This document shows, piece after piece, positions 28,901 to 37,873 of a stretch of DNA of 64,000 bases. How positions within the stretch are numbered: the stretch's first letter is position 1; every line of letters begins with the position of its first letter. This DNA is from Hydrogenophaga intermedia (GTDB lineage Bacteria; Pseudomonadota; Gammaproteobacteria; Burkholderiales; Burkholderiaceae_C), in the NCBI RefSeq assembly GCF_000723405.1, contig NZ_CCAE010000025.1:1-64000 (forward strand), in the 5' to 3' direction. The translations under genes and the position numbers were made by a program. A model generated the notes under the pieces. It was not told where the DNA came from. It did not search any database and saw nothing but the letters and a program-made list of their open reading frames with translations.

Positions 28901-29671
28901 GCCGAGCAGGTTCACCGCGCGCAGCGGGCGCAGCACGCTGGAGGGCGTCATGCCGAAGGTGTGGCGGAACATTCGGCTGAAGTGGGCCGAGTCGGCGAAG
29001 GCACCATCCAGCGCGGCCTCGGTGAGGCTGCCGTCGGGCCGGTAGGCCGCCATGGCCCGGCGCACCTGGGTCCAGATGCGGTAGCTGCGAAAGCTCACCC
29101 CCAGTTCGTCGCTGAACAAGTGGTTGAAGCGGGAGGCCGACAGGTGCGCCGAACGCGCCAGCGCGTCGCGATCGGGCACGCCCTCGCCCGCTTCGCGCAG
29201 GCGCTGCAGGCTGCGCAGCACGCGCGGGTCCACCGGCTGCAGCTCGGGCAGGCCCGCGCGCCCCAGCAGCGCGGGCAGGTCGAAGCTGTGCAGGCGCTGC
29301 TCGGTGTGCCAGCGGCTCACCGAGCGCGGCACCGGCTCGCCGATCACCGGGCCCTGGCGCGCGAACACCGGCCGCAGGCGCCGCACCTCGGGCGCGTCGG
29401 GTTCCAGGTACATCAGCGCGACGCGTTCGCCCTGCGGATCGAACACGTGCTCCACGCCGGCGTCGACCAAGGCGCTGTGGCAGGTCTCGACGCGCCCCGC
29501 CGGCAACAGCAGGCGAAACCGCCCCGACAAACCCAGCAGCAGCACCGGCGCGGCGTGGCGGTGCCAGCCGGTGGCGGGGATCTCGCCAAGGTAGAGCGCC
29601 TTGTCGGCGCACAGGGTGAGCGCGTTGCCGCTCAACACAGCCCAAACCTCCAAGACGCTCGCGCGCTCCAC
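28898..29671 (-). CDS. AraC family transcriptional regulator
   Basis: About 257 aa. The N-terminal half is a cupin-like sensor domain (CADKALYLGEIPATGWHRHAAPVLLLGLSG). The C-terminal half is an AraC/XylS double HTH: ARSAHLSASRFNHLFSDELGVSFRSYRIWTQVRRAM, then LTEAALDGAFADSAHFSRMFRHTFGMTPS. The start is uncertain; GTG 29671 is taken, other in-frame choices lie upstream. It is divergent from the alpha/beta hydrolase gene with a short spacer, so it likely controls that gene. Confidence 0.8.
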   Translation of the reverse strand: MERASVLEVWAVLSGNALTLCADKALYLGEIPATGWHRHAAPVLLLGLSGRFRLLLPAGRVETCHSALVDAGVEHVFDPQGERVALMYLEPDAPEVRRLRPVFARQGPVIGEPVPRSVSRWHTEQRLHSFDLPALLGRAGLPELQPVDPRVLRSLQRLREAGEGVPDRDALARSAHLSASRFNHLFSDELGVSFRSYRIWTQVRRAMAAYRPDGSLTEAALDGAFADSAHFSRMFRHTFGMTPSSVLRPLRAVNLLG

Positions 29672-29715
29672 CGATACCGTGACGGCTCCATCCCACCACA
29701 CGACAGGAGAACGAG

Positions 29716-30672
29716 GTGTCGATTCGTACCGCCCACCATTGGGCGCTGGGCCTGGCCCCACAGGCCGGGTTGATCAACGCTGCAGGCAAGGGCCTGTCCC
29801 ATCTGCTCAAGGCTCCACTGGTGAACATGAACCGCCGGCTGGCGGGCCTGGGCGAACGCCAGGTCCGCGTGGCCGGGCACGCGCTGCATTATCTGGAAGG
29901 CGGGCGCGGCGAGCCGGTGCTCTTGCTGCACGGCATCTTCGCGGAGAAGGACCACTGGGTCGATCTGGCGCGGCGGCTCACGCCGCATCACCGCGTGATC
30001 GTGCCCGACCTGCCCGGCTTCGGCGCCAGCGACCGGCACGACGACCAGCGCTATGGCTACGCCGAGCAGGTGGAGCGCCTGCGCGCCTTCATGGACGCCA
30101 TTGGCCTGCAGCGCGCACACGTGGCGGGCAGCTCCATGGGCGGTGTACTGGGCGCGCTGCTGGCCAGCGAATACCCTGGGCGCGTGGCTTCCCTGGCCTT
30201 CATCGGCGCGCCGCACGGCCTGCGCTCGCCGCAAGCCAGCGAGACGGACCGCCTGATCGACGCGGGGCAGGCGCCGCTGATCGCACACGACGCGGCGGAG
30301 TTCGACGCCCTGCTGGAGCGCCTGTTCGCTCGGCGGCCCTGGTTGCCCTGGCCCGTCCTGCGCGTGGCGCGCGAAGACGCGATCCGGCGTGCGCCGTCGA
30401 ATCACCGCCTGTGGAAGGAACATGTGGCCGACCGCTACCTGCTGGAGGGCCGCCTCGCGCGGGTGCGCGCGCCGCTGTTGACGCTGTGGGGCCGGCGCGA
30501 CCGGGTGTTCCACGTATCGGGCGCGCGCACGCTGCGCTGGCACCGTCCCGACGCGGACATCCAGGTGCTGGACCGCCTGGGACATTTGCCGATGATGGAG
30601 GACCCGCTGGCCGTGGCGCAGCGCTACCGCCCTTTCCTGGCACGCCACCGATGGATGACCCGATGCGCATGA
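29716..30672 (+). CDS. Alpha/beta hydrolase
   Basis: A 318-aa alpha/beta-fold hydrolase. LLLHGIFAEKDHW is the oxyanion strand-turn, AGSSMGGVLGALLA the nucleophile elbow (Ser), LLTLWGRRDRVF the acid, and LGHLPMMEDP the catalytic His. It is similar in layout to lipases and meta-cleavage product hydrolases; the substrate is unknown. The N-terminal 40 residues are amphipathic, and no clear signal peptide is seen. Start GTG 29716 has AGGAG at good spacing. Divergent from an AraC regulator and overlapped at its 3' end by a lipoprotein gene. Confidence 0.82.
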   Translation: MSIRTAHHWALGLAPQAGLINAAGKGLSHLLKAPLVNMNRRLAGLGERQVRVAGHALHYLEGGRGEPVLLLHGIFAEKDHWVDLARRLTPHHRVIVPDLPGFGASDRHDDQRYGYAEQVERLRAFMDAIGLQRAHVAGSSMGGVLGALLASEYPGRVASLAFIGAPHGLRSPQASETDRLIDAGQAPLIAHDAAEFDALLERLFARRPWLPWPVLRVAREDAIRRAPSNHRLWKEHVADRYLLEGRLARVRAPLLTLWGRRDRVFHVSGARTLRWHRPDADIQVLDRLGHLPMMEDPLAVAQRYRPFLARHRWMTRCA

Positions 30673-31517
30673 CCCCCTCCGCGCCAGCCCGCGACCGAAC
30701 CACAGCGGTCTGGCGCTTCATGACGCTGGCCTTGTGCGCCGCCCTGGCCGCCTGCGAAACCGCGCCCCGCGCCGGGAGCGAGACGCAGGCCCAGGTGCTG
30801 GACGTGGTGACGGACCGCAACGCCCTGCGCGACGGCCACCCCGAGCTGTACGCGGCCCTGCGCGCCGGTGTGACGCGGCGCGAGCTCGACGAGGGTCGGC
30901 TGGTCGAAGGCGAGTGCGGTGTGCCCGACGTCGCTCAGCCTTCGGGCATGCGCTGGCACACGGTGACGGTGCTGCTGCCGCCTGGCGTGCGTCTGTCCAG
31001 GGGCACCGTGGCGGACGTGCACGGACTGGGCGCGGCCTGGCCGGCCCCGGATGGCGGCGTGCCGGCGCGGCTGCACGGCGTCTACGCGGGCACCGCCACG
31101 GCGCTGGGCGAGGCCGGCGCCACGGCCCTGGGCCCCCACCCGGGCACGCGCTGCCAGGTGCCGGGCGCACCGGCCGGGCAGTGGCGGGTGACACTGCGCG
31201 GCCCCGTGCCGGCCTGGGCCTTCGACTTCGCTGCGGCCGGCCTGCGCCGCCTGGACGCGCTGCGCGACAGCGACCTGGCGGCCGGCCGCGTGCTGCGCCT
31301 GGGCTGTCAGCTCAAGGTGCTGGACGGTGGCGATTGGTATGCGCCGGTCTGGGTGGCGACCGCGCCGGACCGCCTGCGCCTGGCACCCGGCGACGTTGTT
31401 CGTCTGCGCGCGGGCGCCGAAGCCGGGTCGAAGGACGCGGGCCCACCGGCCGAGGTGCTGGAGCGGCGAACCGACGTGACCGCGCCGGGCGGCAACGCGC
31501 TGGTGCGCTGCGGCTAA
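30663..31517 (+). CDS. Putative lipoprotein of unknown function
   Basis: A 284-aa protein with a lipoprotein signal: FMTLALCAALAAC, in which LAAC is the lipobox. The mature part is Ala/Arg-rich and has four further Cys residues (ECGVPD, TRCQVPG, LGCQLKV, terminal VRCG), suggesting disulfides in the periplasm. No family recognised. Two ATGs (30651 and 30663) fit; both overlap the hydrolase stop, so translation is probably coupled. It converges with the DTW gene, their stops overlapping by 4 nt. Confidence 0.65.
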   Translation: MRMTPSAPARDRTTAVWRFMTLALCAALAACETAPRAGSETQAQVLDVVTDRNALRDGHPELYAALRAGVTRRELDEGRLVEGECGVPDVAQPSGMRWHTVTVLLPPGVRLSRGTVADVHGLGAAWPAPDGGVPARLHGVYAGTATALGEAGATALGPHPGTRCQVPGAPAGQWRVTLRGPVPAWAFDFAAAGLRRLDALRDSDLAAGRVLRLGCQLKVLDGGDWYAPVWVATAPDRLRLAPGDVVRLRAGAEAGSKDAGPPAEVLERRTDVTAPGGNALVRCG

Positions 31518-32260
31518 GGTGCCGCGACGGGCGCGAGCGCGCGCAGCCGCTGGTGCACCGGGTCTTCGTGGTCCACCGGCTGGTTCTGCTTGCCCTTGAG
31601 GTAGTGCTCGGTGAACACGCCGAGCCAGGACGACAGGGCCTCGGCCGCACGCGGCTCGCCGGCCAGCGCCAGGCACAAGGCCGCCACCTCGGCGGTGCAG
31701 AAATGGTCGTCGCGCGCCGCGCGGCGCAGGCGGTAGCTGGAGGGATGGTCGGGGTGCAGGCTCAGCACCGGGAAGGGGTCGAGGTAGCGGCTCTTGTTGA
31801 ACATCTTGCGCGCCTCGGACCAGGTGCCGTCGAGCAGCACGAACAGCGGGCGGCGCGCGGGTGCGCTGGCCGTGGCGGGCTCGGGCTGCGGCGGCGCGGC
31901 GATCACGCGCGCCGGGTCCACGAACTCGCCGGGGAACACCACGCAGGGCTGCCATTGCGGGTCATTGAGCAGCGCGATGAGCGCGGGGTCGATGACGGTG
32001 CGCGACCAGCCGAAGGCCCAGGTGTCGGCCACCACGTCTGCGATCAGCCAGCCGGTGTTGCTGGGCTTGAATGCTTCTGTGTCGCCCATGAGGAGGCAGA
32101 CACCCGCGCGCGTGTCCGCGTGGGGCTGCAGATCGCAGACGCAGTAAGCCCGCAGGAGCCGGCAACGTTCGCACCGAATGGCCGCGCCACCGCGCGCCAC
32201 GAAAGGCTTGACACTGGCGGCCATGCGCGCGGCGCGCAGGCGGAAGACGGCGTGGGACAT
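31514..32260 (-). CDS. DTW-domain tRNA-uridine aminocarboxypropyltransferase (TapT-like)
   Basis: A 248-aa DTW-domain protein. The family signature is LLDGTWSEARKM. Upstream lies a cysteine cluster CERCRLLRAYCVC that fits a metal site. Other conserved blocks are LLMGDTEAFKPSNTGWL and YRLRRAARDDHFCTAEVAA. TapT-type enzymes make acp3U47 in tRNA from SAM. No signal peptide. It runs in the same direction as the upstream lipase-like gene, 39 nt away. Confidence 0.82.
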   Translation of the reverse strand: MSHAVFRLRAARMAASVKPFVARGGAAIRCERCRLLRAYCVCDLQPHADTRAGVCLLMGDTEAFKPSNTGWLIADVVADTWAFGWSRTVIDPALIALLNDPQWQPCVVFPGEFVDPARVIAAPPQPEPATASAPARRPLFVLLDGTWSEARKMFNKSRYLDPFPVLSLHPDHPSSYRLRRAARDDHFCTAEVAALCLALAGEPRAAEALSSWLGVFTEHYLKGKQNQPVDHEDPVHQRLRALAPVAAP

Positions 32261-32299
32261 AAGGCGGCGACTGTACCGCCGCCCCGCGCCACCGTTGCG

Positions 32300-34417
32300 T
32301 CAGGGGATGAAGTTCAGACCTTCTGGCAAGTCGCCTTGAATCGGCACCTCGAACAGCGGCCCGCCCGCGTCCGGATCGATCACCGTCGCACCATGGCTGG
32401 CGAAGAACACCGCGATCTGCGTCTGCGCCGCCACCGCCAGCGGCGCGGCCGCCGCGACGCCGATGTTGGTGAGGAAGGTGTGCGGGTTCTTCGGAATGCC
32501 CGGGTTGCCAGCAAAGGCCAGGTCGTTGCGGTAGTAGGTGACGCGGTCCTTCAAGCCGCCCGCGCGCACGATGGCGCTGCTGGTGGGGTTGGGCACGGTC
32601 ACGTCTCCCTTGGCGAACTGCACGATGACGGGCTTCGCCGCGTGGCCCAGGGGCGGGTCGCGGCGGATCAGCTCGGCGTAGGACACCGGGTTGCCCGACT
32701 GTTGCACCCACTCGTTGCGGTCCAGCAGCTCGGCGATGGCCATGGCGCCAGGAACGGTGTTCACCAGCGGCGGCTGGTCGCGCAGGGGCAGGTTCTCGTT
32801 GAAGTTGAGCGGCACCGGCAGCTCGGGCGTGGGCGGCAGGTTCAGCAGCACGGGCTGGCGCGTGGCCAGGCTCAGGCCCGTGAGGATGCGAAACGACGGG
32901 CTGAGGCGCGCGATCTCGGTGATGGAGCCGCCGGGCACGTTGGGCACGCCGGCCTTGATGTTGCGCTCCACGCCCAGCAGGATGGTGCCGTAGATGCCGC
33001 CGAAGGACTGGCCCGCGTAGTAGATGCGCGCGGGGTCGAGGTCGCGCGAGCCGTCGCCGTCCACGTCGACGCCCACCTCCACCTGGCGCACCAGTTGCAT
33101 GAGATCGATGACGGTCTGGCGCAGGCCGTCTCGGCTGCTGACGATGGTCTGCGGCGCGGCGGCGTTCACACCTTCGGTGCTGTCGATGCTGCCGTTACCG
33201 TCCTGGTCGATGCCGCGCCCGCCAGCGGGGATCTGCACCGGCGCGCCCGCCGTGGGCAGCACGTTGAGGTAGCCCTGCGCCCCGCCGCCGTGGCCCACCA
33301 CGTTGATGGACAGCGTGGCGATGCCCTGTGACGCCAGCACCGAGGCCACCGTCCACGGGGCGCCGTACATGCTGTCGGTGAAGCCGTGGCCGAAGATGGC
33401 CACCGGCCAGCCGCCGGCCGGCCTGGGGCTCGCGGGCAGGAAGAACTGGGCCGTCAGCGCCTGGCGGCCCAAGGGGCGCGGGTTGCCCGTGAGCGTGTCC
33501 GTCGGCGGGATCACCTTGGCGGCGTTCTGGTACTCGGGCGAATCGAAGCGCGCGTAGGCCACGTGGCCCACGGCGCCCGGCATCACCTGCAAGGCGGGCG
33601 TGGGCAGGAAGCCCGCCGTGAACGTGGGCGCGGTGCCGGTCTGGCGGTTGAACTGGATGCCCTGCAGGCCCGCCACGGGGAACAGCGCGCGCACGGCACC
33701 GCCGTTGCCTACCATGAAGTTCATGGGCGCGGGCGTGCCGGCCTTGATGCGGCGCTGGATCTTGAGCAGGTCGCCCGTGGCCGTCTGCGTGGTGAACAGC
33801 GAGGCCGCCACCACCGCGCGCCCGCCACCGCGCGCCATGGGCAGCGCGTCGCGCAGTTCGCGCAGGTGGGCGTCGCGCCCGCCCAGGAAGTCGGCGTTCT
33901 TCAACTTCTTGCCGCTGGCGTCGCGCACGGCGTTGGTGACCACCAGCAGGTAGCGCGAGCGCTCCTGCAGCAGCTCGTCGGACTCGAAGGCCAGGGTCTT
34001 GCTCGCCGGGTCCCACACCACCTGGTTGATGCCCACCCGCTGGCCAAAGCCGCGCAGGGTGAGCACGTCGCCCAGGTTGACGAGGTAGATGCTGTCGCTG
34101 TTCACCGACGCGGGGTCGATGTCACCGGTGAAGGGCACGGTGATGCGCGGTTGCGTAGAGAAACCGTCGAGCGTGTTGATGACGTCGATGTCGGCGCAGT
34201 CGCTGGGCCGGATGGCGCAATCGGGCTTGGGCAGGTTCACGCGGCGCAGCGTGGCGTTGCCGAAGTCGGGCACGGTGTAGCGGTTGCTGGGGAAAGGCGA
34301 GGCCTCGGCGTCGTAACGCACGGTTACGCCGTCGGCCTGCGCAAGCATCGGCCACAGGGCAAAGGAAAAGGCCAGCGTGAACGCCAGCCGCGGGCAGCGC
34401 GGGCGAGTCGGGGTCAT
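32300..34417 (-). CDS. Large exported lipase-like alpha/beta hydrolase
   Basis: A 705-aa protein with a Sec signal (LAFTLAFSFALWPMLAQA). An N-terminal Ig-like region follows (ITVPFTGDIDPASVNSDSIYLV, ...RYLLVVTNAVRDASGK), resembling the N-terminal domain of bacterial virulence-factor lipases such as VolA. The catalytic domain has AIFGHGFTDSMYG (oxyanion), the nucleophile elbow YYAGQSFGGIYGT, and a C-terminal region with ASHGATVIDPD. It is predicted secreted or surface-exposed and should hydrolyse lipids or short-chain polyesters. Located upstream of the TapT gene on the same strand and divergent from terB-like. Confidence 0.78.
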   Translation of the reverse strand: MTPTRPRCPRLAFTLAFSFALWPMLAQADGVTVRYDAEASPFPSNRYTVPDFGNATLRRVNLPKPDCAIRPSDCADIDVINTLDGFSTQPRITVPFTGDIDPASVNSDSIYLVNLGDVLTLRGFGQRVGINQVVWDPASKTLAFESDELLQERSRYLLVVTNAVRDASGKKLKNADFLGGRDAHLRELRDALPMARGGGRAVVAASLFTTQTATGDLLKIQRRIKAGTPAPMNFMVGNGGAVRALFPVAGLQGIQFNRQTGTAPTFTAGFLPTPALQVMPGAVGHVAYARFDSPEYQNAAKVIPPTDTLTGNPRPLGRQALTAQFFLPASPRPAGGWPVAIFGHGFTDSMYGAPWTVASVLASQGIATLSINVVGHGGGAQGYLNVLPTAGAPVQIPAGGRGIDQDGNGSIDSTEGVNAAAPQTIVSSRDGLRQTVIDLMQLVRQVEVGVDVDGDGSRDLDPARIYYAGQSFGGIYGTILLGVERNIKAGVPNVPGGSITEIARLSPSFRILTGLSLATRQPVLLNLPPTPELPVPLNFNENLPLRDQPPLVNTVPGAMAIAELLDRNEWVQQSGNPVSYAELIRRDPPLGHAAKPVIVQFAKGDVTVPNPTSSAIVRAGGLKDRVTYYRNDLAFAGNPGIPKNPHTFLTNIGVAAAAPLAVAAQTQIAVFFASHGATVIDPDAGGPLFEVPIQGDLPEGLNFIP

Positions 34418-34586
34418 GGCTTGTCTCCTGGGAAGGCCGCTGAACGCGGCTCGATGGCCTGGCAGGGTGCTGTTCCGAGCGGCGGTTATAGGCCTGCCGC
34501 GCCGCGCACACCAGAGGGTCTGGCGTTTTCCCTGAGTCGGGCGTACCGTGGCCTGTCGCGTGCGCGACGCGCGGGCGCGGCGGAAC

Positions 34587-34601
34587 CTCCGTTCAACGGA
34601 G
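34587..34601. promoter_or_regulatory. Short perfect palindrome upstream of the TerB-like gene
   Basis: CTCCGTTCAACGGAG has 7-nt arms around a central C and ends 27 nt before the ATG of the TerB-like gene. It could be an operator or an mRNA hairpin. The rest of the 211-bp spacer (34418-34628) shows only a TTATAG -10-like element near 34486. Confidence 0.25.
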
Positions 34602-34628
34602 CGTGTCCATCCTTGTCATGGAGGCTTC

Positions 34629-35117
34629 ATGTTCAAAACCATCAAGGACCTGATCGAACAACTCACCGGCGAGCTGTCGTCGCCGGCCGATACCCCGCCC
34701 GGCGACCACACCCTGCACCTGTCCACCGCCGTGTTGCTGGTGGAGGTGATGCGCGCCGCGCCCGAGGTGCACGAAGACGAATACGACGCCGTGCTGCGCG
34801 CCCTGCGCCGCAAGTTCGAACTGAGCGACGACGAACTGCAGCGACTGATCGAACTGGCCCACGAAACCGCGCGCACCGCCTACGACTACCAGCGCTTCAC
34901 GAGCCTGCTGAACGAACGCTTCACGCACGCCCAGAAGGTGGCCATGGTGGAGGCCATGTGGGAGGTGGCGTACGCCGACGAGCACCTGGACGTGCACGAG
35001 AACGCGGTCATCCGCAAGGTGGCGGGGCTGCTGCACGTCACGCACGGCGAGTACATCGCGGCCAAGATGCACGCGCAGCATTCGGGGCCGCCGTCCGGCC
35101 ACGCCGAGCTGCCCTGA
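34629..35117 (+). CDS. TerB-like (tellurite resistance protein B family) protein
   Basis: A 162-aa all-helical acidic protein. LLVEVMRAAPEVHEDEYDAVLRALRRKFELSDDEL and MWEVAYADEHLDVHENAVIRKVAGLLHV are the two halves of the TerB-like fold, with acidic patches that may bind divalent metal. It is a stand-alone TerB, not part of a ter operon. GGAGG five bases upstream sets ATG 34629. The general role is uncertain (stress or membrane-associated). Confidence 0.75.
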   Translation: MFKTIKDLIEQLTGELSSPADTPPGDHTLHLSTAVLLVEVMRAAPEVHEDEYDAVLRALRRKFELSDDELQRLIELAHETARTAYDYQRFTSLLNERFTHAQKVAMVEAMWEVAYADEHLDVHENAVIRKVAGLLHVTHGEYIAAKMHAQHSGPPSGHAELP

Positions 35118-35237
35118 GCCAAAGCCCGCTGCAAGCCCGGCAACGATCTTTGCGATGGCGCTGCGCCGCGTTTACCGGCGCGATACATGGCGTGAGCACG
35201 ATGAAGGCTCACCAACACCTCCCGAAAGGAGACAGCC

Positions 35238-35657
35238 ATGAAAGCCCGTTCGTTGATCTCGATCGCCGTCGCCGCCGCCACGCTGGCCGTGAGCACGGCC
35301 TCGTTCGCCCGCGACGACCACCGCCGCGGACATCGGCACGACGGCCCGCGCGTCGAGCGCCACGTCGAGCGTCATGTCTACGACCGCGGTCCGCGCCACG
35401 TCCAACGCGACGTGCACCGCCATGTCCACCGCGACGTGCGCATAGTGAACCGACACCACTACTACGACAACCGCGGCCCGCGCTGGCACCGCGGCCAATA
35501 CCTGCCGCGCGAATACCGCGGCGGACGCTACGTGGTAGTGCAGCACCACCCGCGCCTGTACCAGCCGCCGCGCGGCCACCACTGGGTGCAGGTCAACGGC
35601 GAGTTCCTGCTGATCGCGGCGGCCACCGGTCTGATCGCCCACGCCATCCTCAATTGA
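35238..35657 (+). CDS. RcnB-family exported protein with His/Arg-rich repeats
   Basis: A 139-aa protein with a signal peptide (MKARSLISIAVAAATLAVSTASFA). The central part is a run of HV/DR repeats (VERHVERHVYDRG, VQRDVHRHVHRDV). The C-terminal RcnB core is WHRGQYLPREYRGGRYVVVQ, PPRGHHWVQVNGEFLLIAAATGLI. RcnB proteins are periplasmic and modulate Ni/Co homeostasis; the His-rich stretch would suit metal binding. AAAGGAG precedes the ATG. No rcnA or nickel transporter is nearby. Confidence 0.78.
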   Translation: MKARSLISIAVAAATLAVSTASFARDDHRRGHRHDGPRVERHVERHVYDRGPRHVQRDVHRHVHRDVRIVNRHHYYDNRGPRWHRGQYLPREYRGGRYVVVQHHPRLYQPPRGHHWVQVNGEFLLIAAATGLIAHAILN

Positions 35658-35686
35658 GCGTCATCGGGGCGTCCTATCATCGCGGC

Positions 35687-36274
35687 ATGCAACGCCGCCA
35701 CGCCCTCTCCTCCATGGCCGCCCTCGCGGCCATGCACCTTTTGTCCGCCTGCTCGCGCGAGCCCGACGCCGCGCCACCGGCCCCGCCCATCGACCGCTCC
35801 CAGGCCCTTCAGGTGCTCGCCGCCGAAGGCAAGGGCTTCACCGTGGGCGCCATGATGGCCGCCAACACCGTCTACGTCCTGTTCGACCCGCAGTGCCCGC
35901 ACTGCGCCGCGCTGTGGGAGTCGTCCCAGCCGCTGCTGCGCCAGGCGCGCTTCGTGTGGCTGCCGGTGGCCCTGCTCAATGCCAAGAGCCTGCCGCAGGG
36001 CGCGGCCATCCTGGGCGCGGCCAACCCCGCCGAGGCCATGTCGGCGCATGAGAAAAGCCTCACCGCCGGCCAGGGCGGCACCGCCGCCTCGGCCAGCATC
36101 CCCGCCGACGTCGAGGCCGCCATCAAGCACAACACGGCGCTGCTCAATCGCCTGGGCGCGGAGTCTGTGCCCTTCATCGTGGCGCGCGACCCGCAGGGCG
36201 GCGGCGCGCGCACCGTGGCCGGGGCCATGCCCACGGCGCAACTCGCCAGCTTTGTCGGGCTCAGCGGTCAATAG
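35687..36274 (+). CDS. DsbG/DsbA-like thioredoxin-fold lipoprotein
   Basis: A 195-aa protein. The N-terminus MQRRHALSSMAALAAMHLLSAC is a lipoprotein signal with lipobox LSAC. The thioredoxin active site FDPQCPHCAALW has the CPHC typical of DsbA/DsbG; GAESVPFIVARD is the cis-Pro loop. It should act in periplasmic disulfide formation or isomerisation. It starts 29 nt after the RcnB-like gene. Confidence 0.8.
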   Translation: MQRRHALSSMAALAAMHLLSACSREPDAAPPAPPIDRSQALQVLAAEGKGFTVGAMMAANTVYVLFDPQCPHCAALWESSQPLLRQARFVWLPVALLNAKSLPQGAAILGAANPAEAMSAHEKSLTAGQGGTAASASIPADVEAAIKHNTALLNRLGAESVPFIVARDPQGGGARTVAGAMPTAQLASFVGLSGQ

Positions 36275-36420
36275 GCACGACCGGGCCCGACCGCCGATAA
36301 GACGTAATGAATTAGTGCAATGGAGGCATCTGTAAAGTAGGTCATTCGGATGACACTCGGTGAGCACCCCCCATCGCGTTCACGCGTGGGGCGCTTCACC
36401 AACCATCCTTCGACCGCTCC
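36275..36420 (+). promoter_or_regulatory. AT-richer leader of the barrel/Ig two-gene unit
   Basis: A 146-bp spacer with a markedly AT-richer patch at about 36293-36360 likely to contain the promoter. A hairpin in the leader (about 36367-36390) pairs CCCCA...CGCG with CGCG...TGGGG around TTCA. A GGAGG at 36321-36325 leads to no long ORF. No sharp -35/-10 pair can be assigned. Confidence 0.3.
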
Positions 36421-37872
36421 ATGCCTCGCACCCCGCTCGCCCGGTGGGCATTGGCCGCCCTCGCGGCTCCGCTGGCCATCGCGCCCTGCCTCGCCCAGTC
36501 CCTTCCCACGCCAGCCGGCTCGTCGCCAGCCACGCCCCAGGCCCCGGCCGACGGCAGCCCGACCATGCCGGACCGGCGCCCTGGCCAGGCCAATCAAACC
36601 CGCCCGAACCTCCAGGCAGGGGACCTGAGCCTCAACGAATCGGGCGCCCAGTACCGCAGCGAATCGCGCGACGCCCGCATCGGCGCCCGGCTCGGGCGTG
36701 ACTGGGGCGCTGGTGGCGGCACGCGCATCGACATCGACTACGCGCGCCTGCTCGGCGACACCTGGGCCCTTGGCGCCAACGTGTCCGCGGGCACCGAGCA
36801 CCAGGAGTTCATGCTCAACGGCCTGTACTCGCCCACGAAAGACCTCCACCTGGGCCTGTCACTGGGCTGGCTGCGCGACACCGACACCTACCGGTTCCAT
36901 TCGGGCCCCGATGAGGTGGCGGTCGACCAGACCTCTGCCCTGCTGCGGGTGATCAAGCGCTTCGATCAGGGATCGTGGCTCACGCAACTCAACGCCAGCG
37001 CCTACACGGCGCGCGCGCGCAAACCTGACGTGCCGGACGCCGTGATGGTGGAGGAAACCCCCACCCTCATCCGCTTCCTCGTCGATCCCCGCGAAATCGC
37101 CCCCGGCCGCCTGCAGGGCTTCAACCTGGGCATGGGCGTCGCCCTCTGGGCCAACGCCGAGTTCAAGTTCACCCTGGGCCGCGAAAGGGTGCGCTACCGC
37201 TTCCAGGACGGCTCCGGCGAAAAGGACAGCCGCACCACCACGGGCCTGGGCTACACCCACGCGCTGCCGGGCTGCTGGCAGATCGACGGCAACGCCAACA
37301 CGGGCGTGGCGGGCGACAGGCTCTCGTTCGGCGTGCGCCGTGGCAAGTGGAACCTCACGCTGGCGCACGATGCCGGCGCCACGGGCATGAAGGCGCGCAC
37401 CAGCCTGATGCTGGGCCTTGAGGTCCCCCTGGATGGTCGCACCCCACGCTGCACCACCCTGAGCCAGCGCCAGACCGCCGGTGTCCGCCGCCTCGACGAG
37501 GTGTACCAGCGCCCGCGCGAACTGCCCACGCGCGTGCTCGCCAAGGTCGACCTGACCGCCGTGCCCGTGCTGCTGGCCAGCCTGGACAAGGCCGGCCTGG
37601 GCGGCGCCACCGTGAGCGCCACACCGGAGGCGCTGATCATCAAGTTGCCCGTGCCCGCAGTGGCCGTGGCACAGGTCACCCTCAACGGAGTGCTCTCGAA
37701 CAACCTGGGCAGCGATGGCAGGCCGCTGATCTGGGTGCAGGACGGTTCGCTCTACCTCGGCATTCGCCGCTTCCCCAACCCGGGCGCCGGCGCCACCACG
37801 CCCGTCTCCGTCGTGGTCGTGATGTCCGACGCCAGCCTGACCCTCGTGGACTTCAACGCGGTGGGGTACTGA
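36421..37872 (+). CDS. Predicted outer-membrane beta-barrel protein paired with an Ig-like exoprotein
   Basis: A 483-aa protein with a signal peptide (LAALAAPLAIAPCLAQ, cleavage near 26). A Pro-rich linker follows (to about 60). From about 65 to 350 there are repeated amphipathic beta-strands separated by short turns (IGARLGRDWGAGG, RIDIDYARLLGDTWALGANVSAG, DLHLGLSLGWLRDT, KWNLTLAHDAG, ARTSLMLGLEVPL), as in inverse-autotransporter or other OM barrels. The C-terminal ~125 residues form a separate soluble domain (LTAVPVLLASLDKAGLGG...TLVDFNAVGY). The Ig-like gene starts 1 nt after its stop, so the two are coupled. I infer a role in exporting or anchoring that protein. The ribosome site is weak. 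Confidence 0.6.
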   Translation: MPRTPLARWALAALAAPLAIAPCLAQSLPTPAGSSPATPQAPADGSPTMPDRRPGQANQTRPNLQAGDLSLNESGAQYRSESRDARIGARLGRDWGAGGGTRIDIDYARLLGDTWALGANVSAGTEHQEFMLNGLYSPTKDLHLGLSLGWLRDTDTYRFHSGPDEVAVDQTSALLRVIKRFDQGSWLTQLNASAYTARARKPDVPDAVMVEETPTLIRFLVDPREIAPGRLQGFNLGMGVALWANAEFKFTLGRERVRYRFQDGSGEKDSRTTTGLGYTHALPGCWQIDGNANTGVAGDRLSFGVRRGKWNLTLAHDAGATGMKARTSLMLGLEVPLDGRTPRCTTLSQRQTAGVRRLDEVYQRPRELPTRVLAKVDLTAVPVLLASLDKAGLGGATVSATPEALIIKLPVPAVAVAQVTLNGVLSNNLGSDGRPLIWVQDGSLYLGIRRFPNPGAGATTPVSVVVVMSDASLTLVDFNAVGY

Positions 37873-37873
37873 C

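Noticed and set aside
35320..35480. Possible CRISPR-like or tandem DNA repeat
   Set aside because: The repetition is codon-level and imperfect, within the coding region of an RcnB-like protein; there are no spacers.
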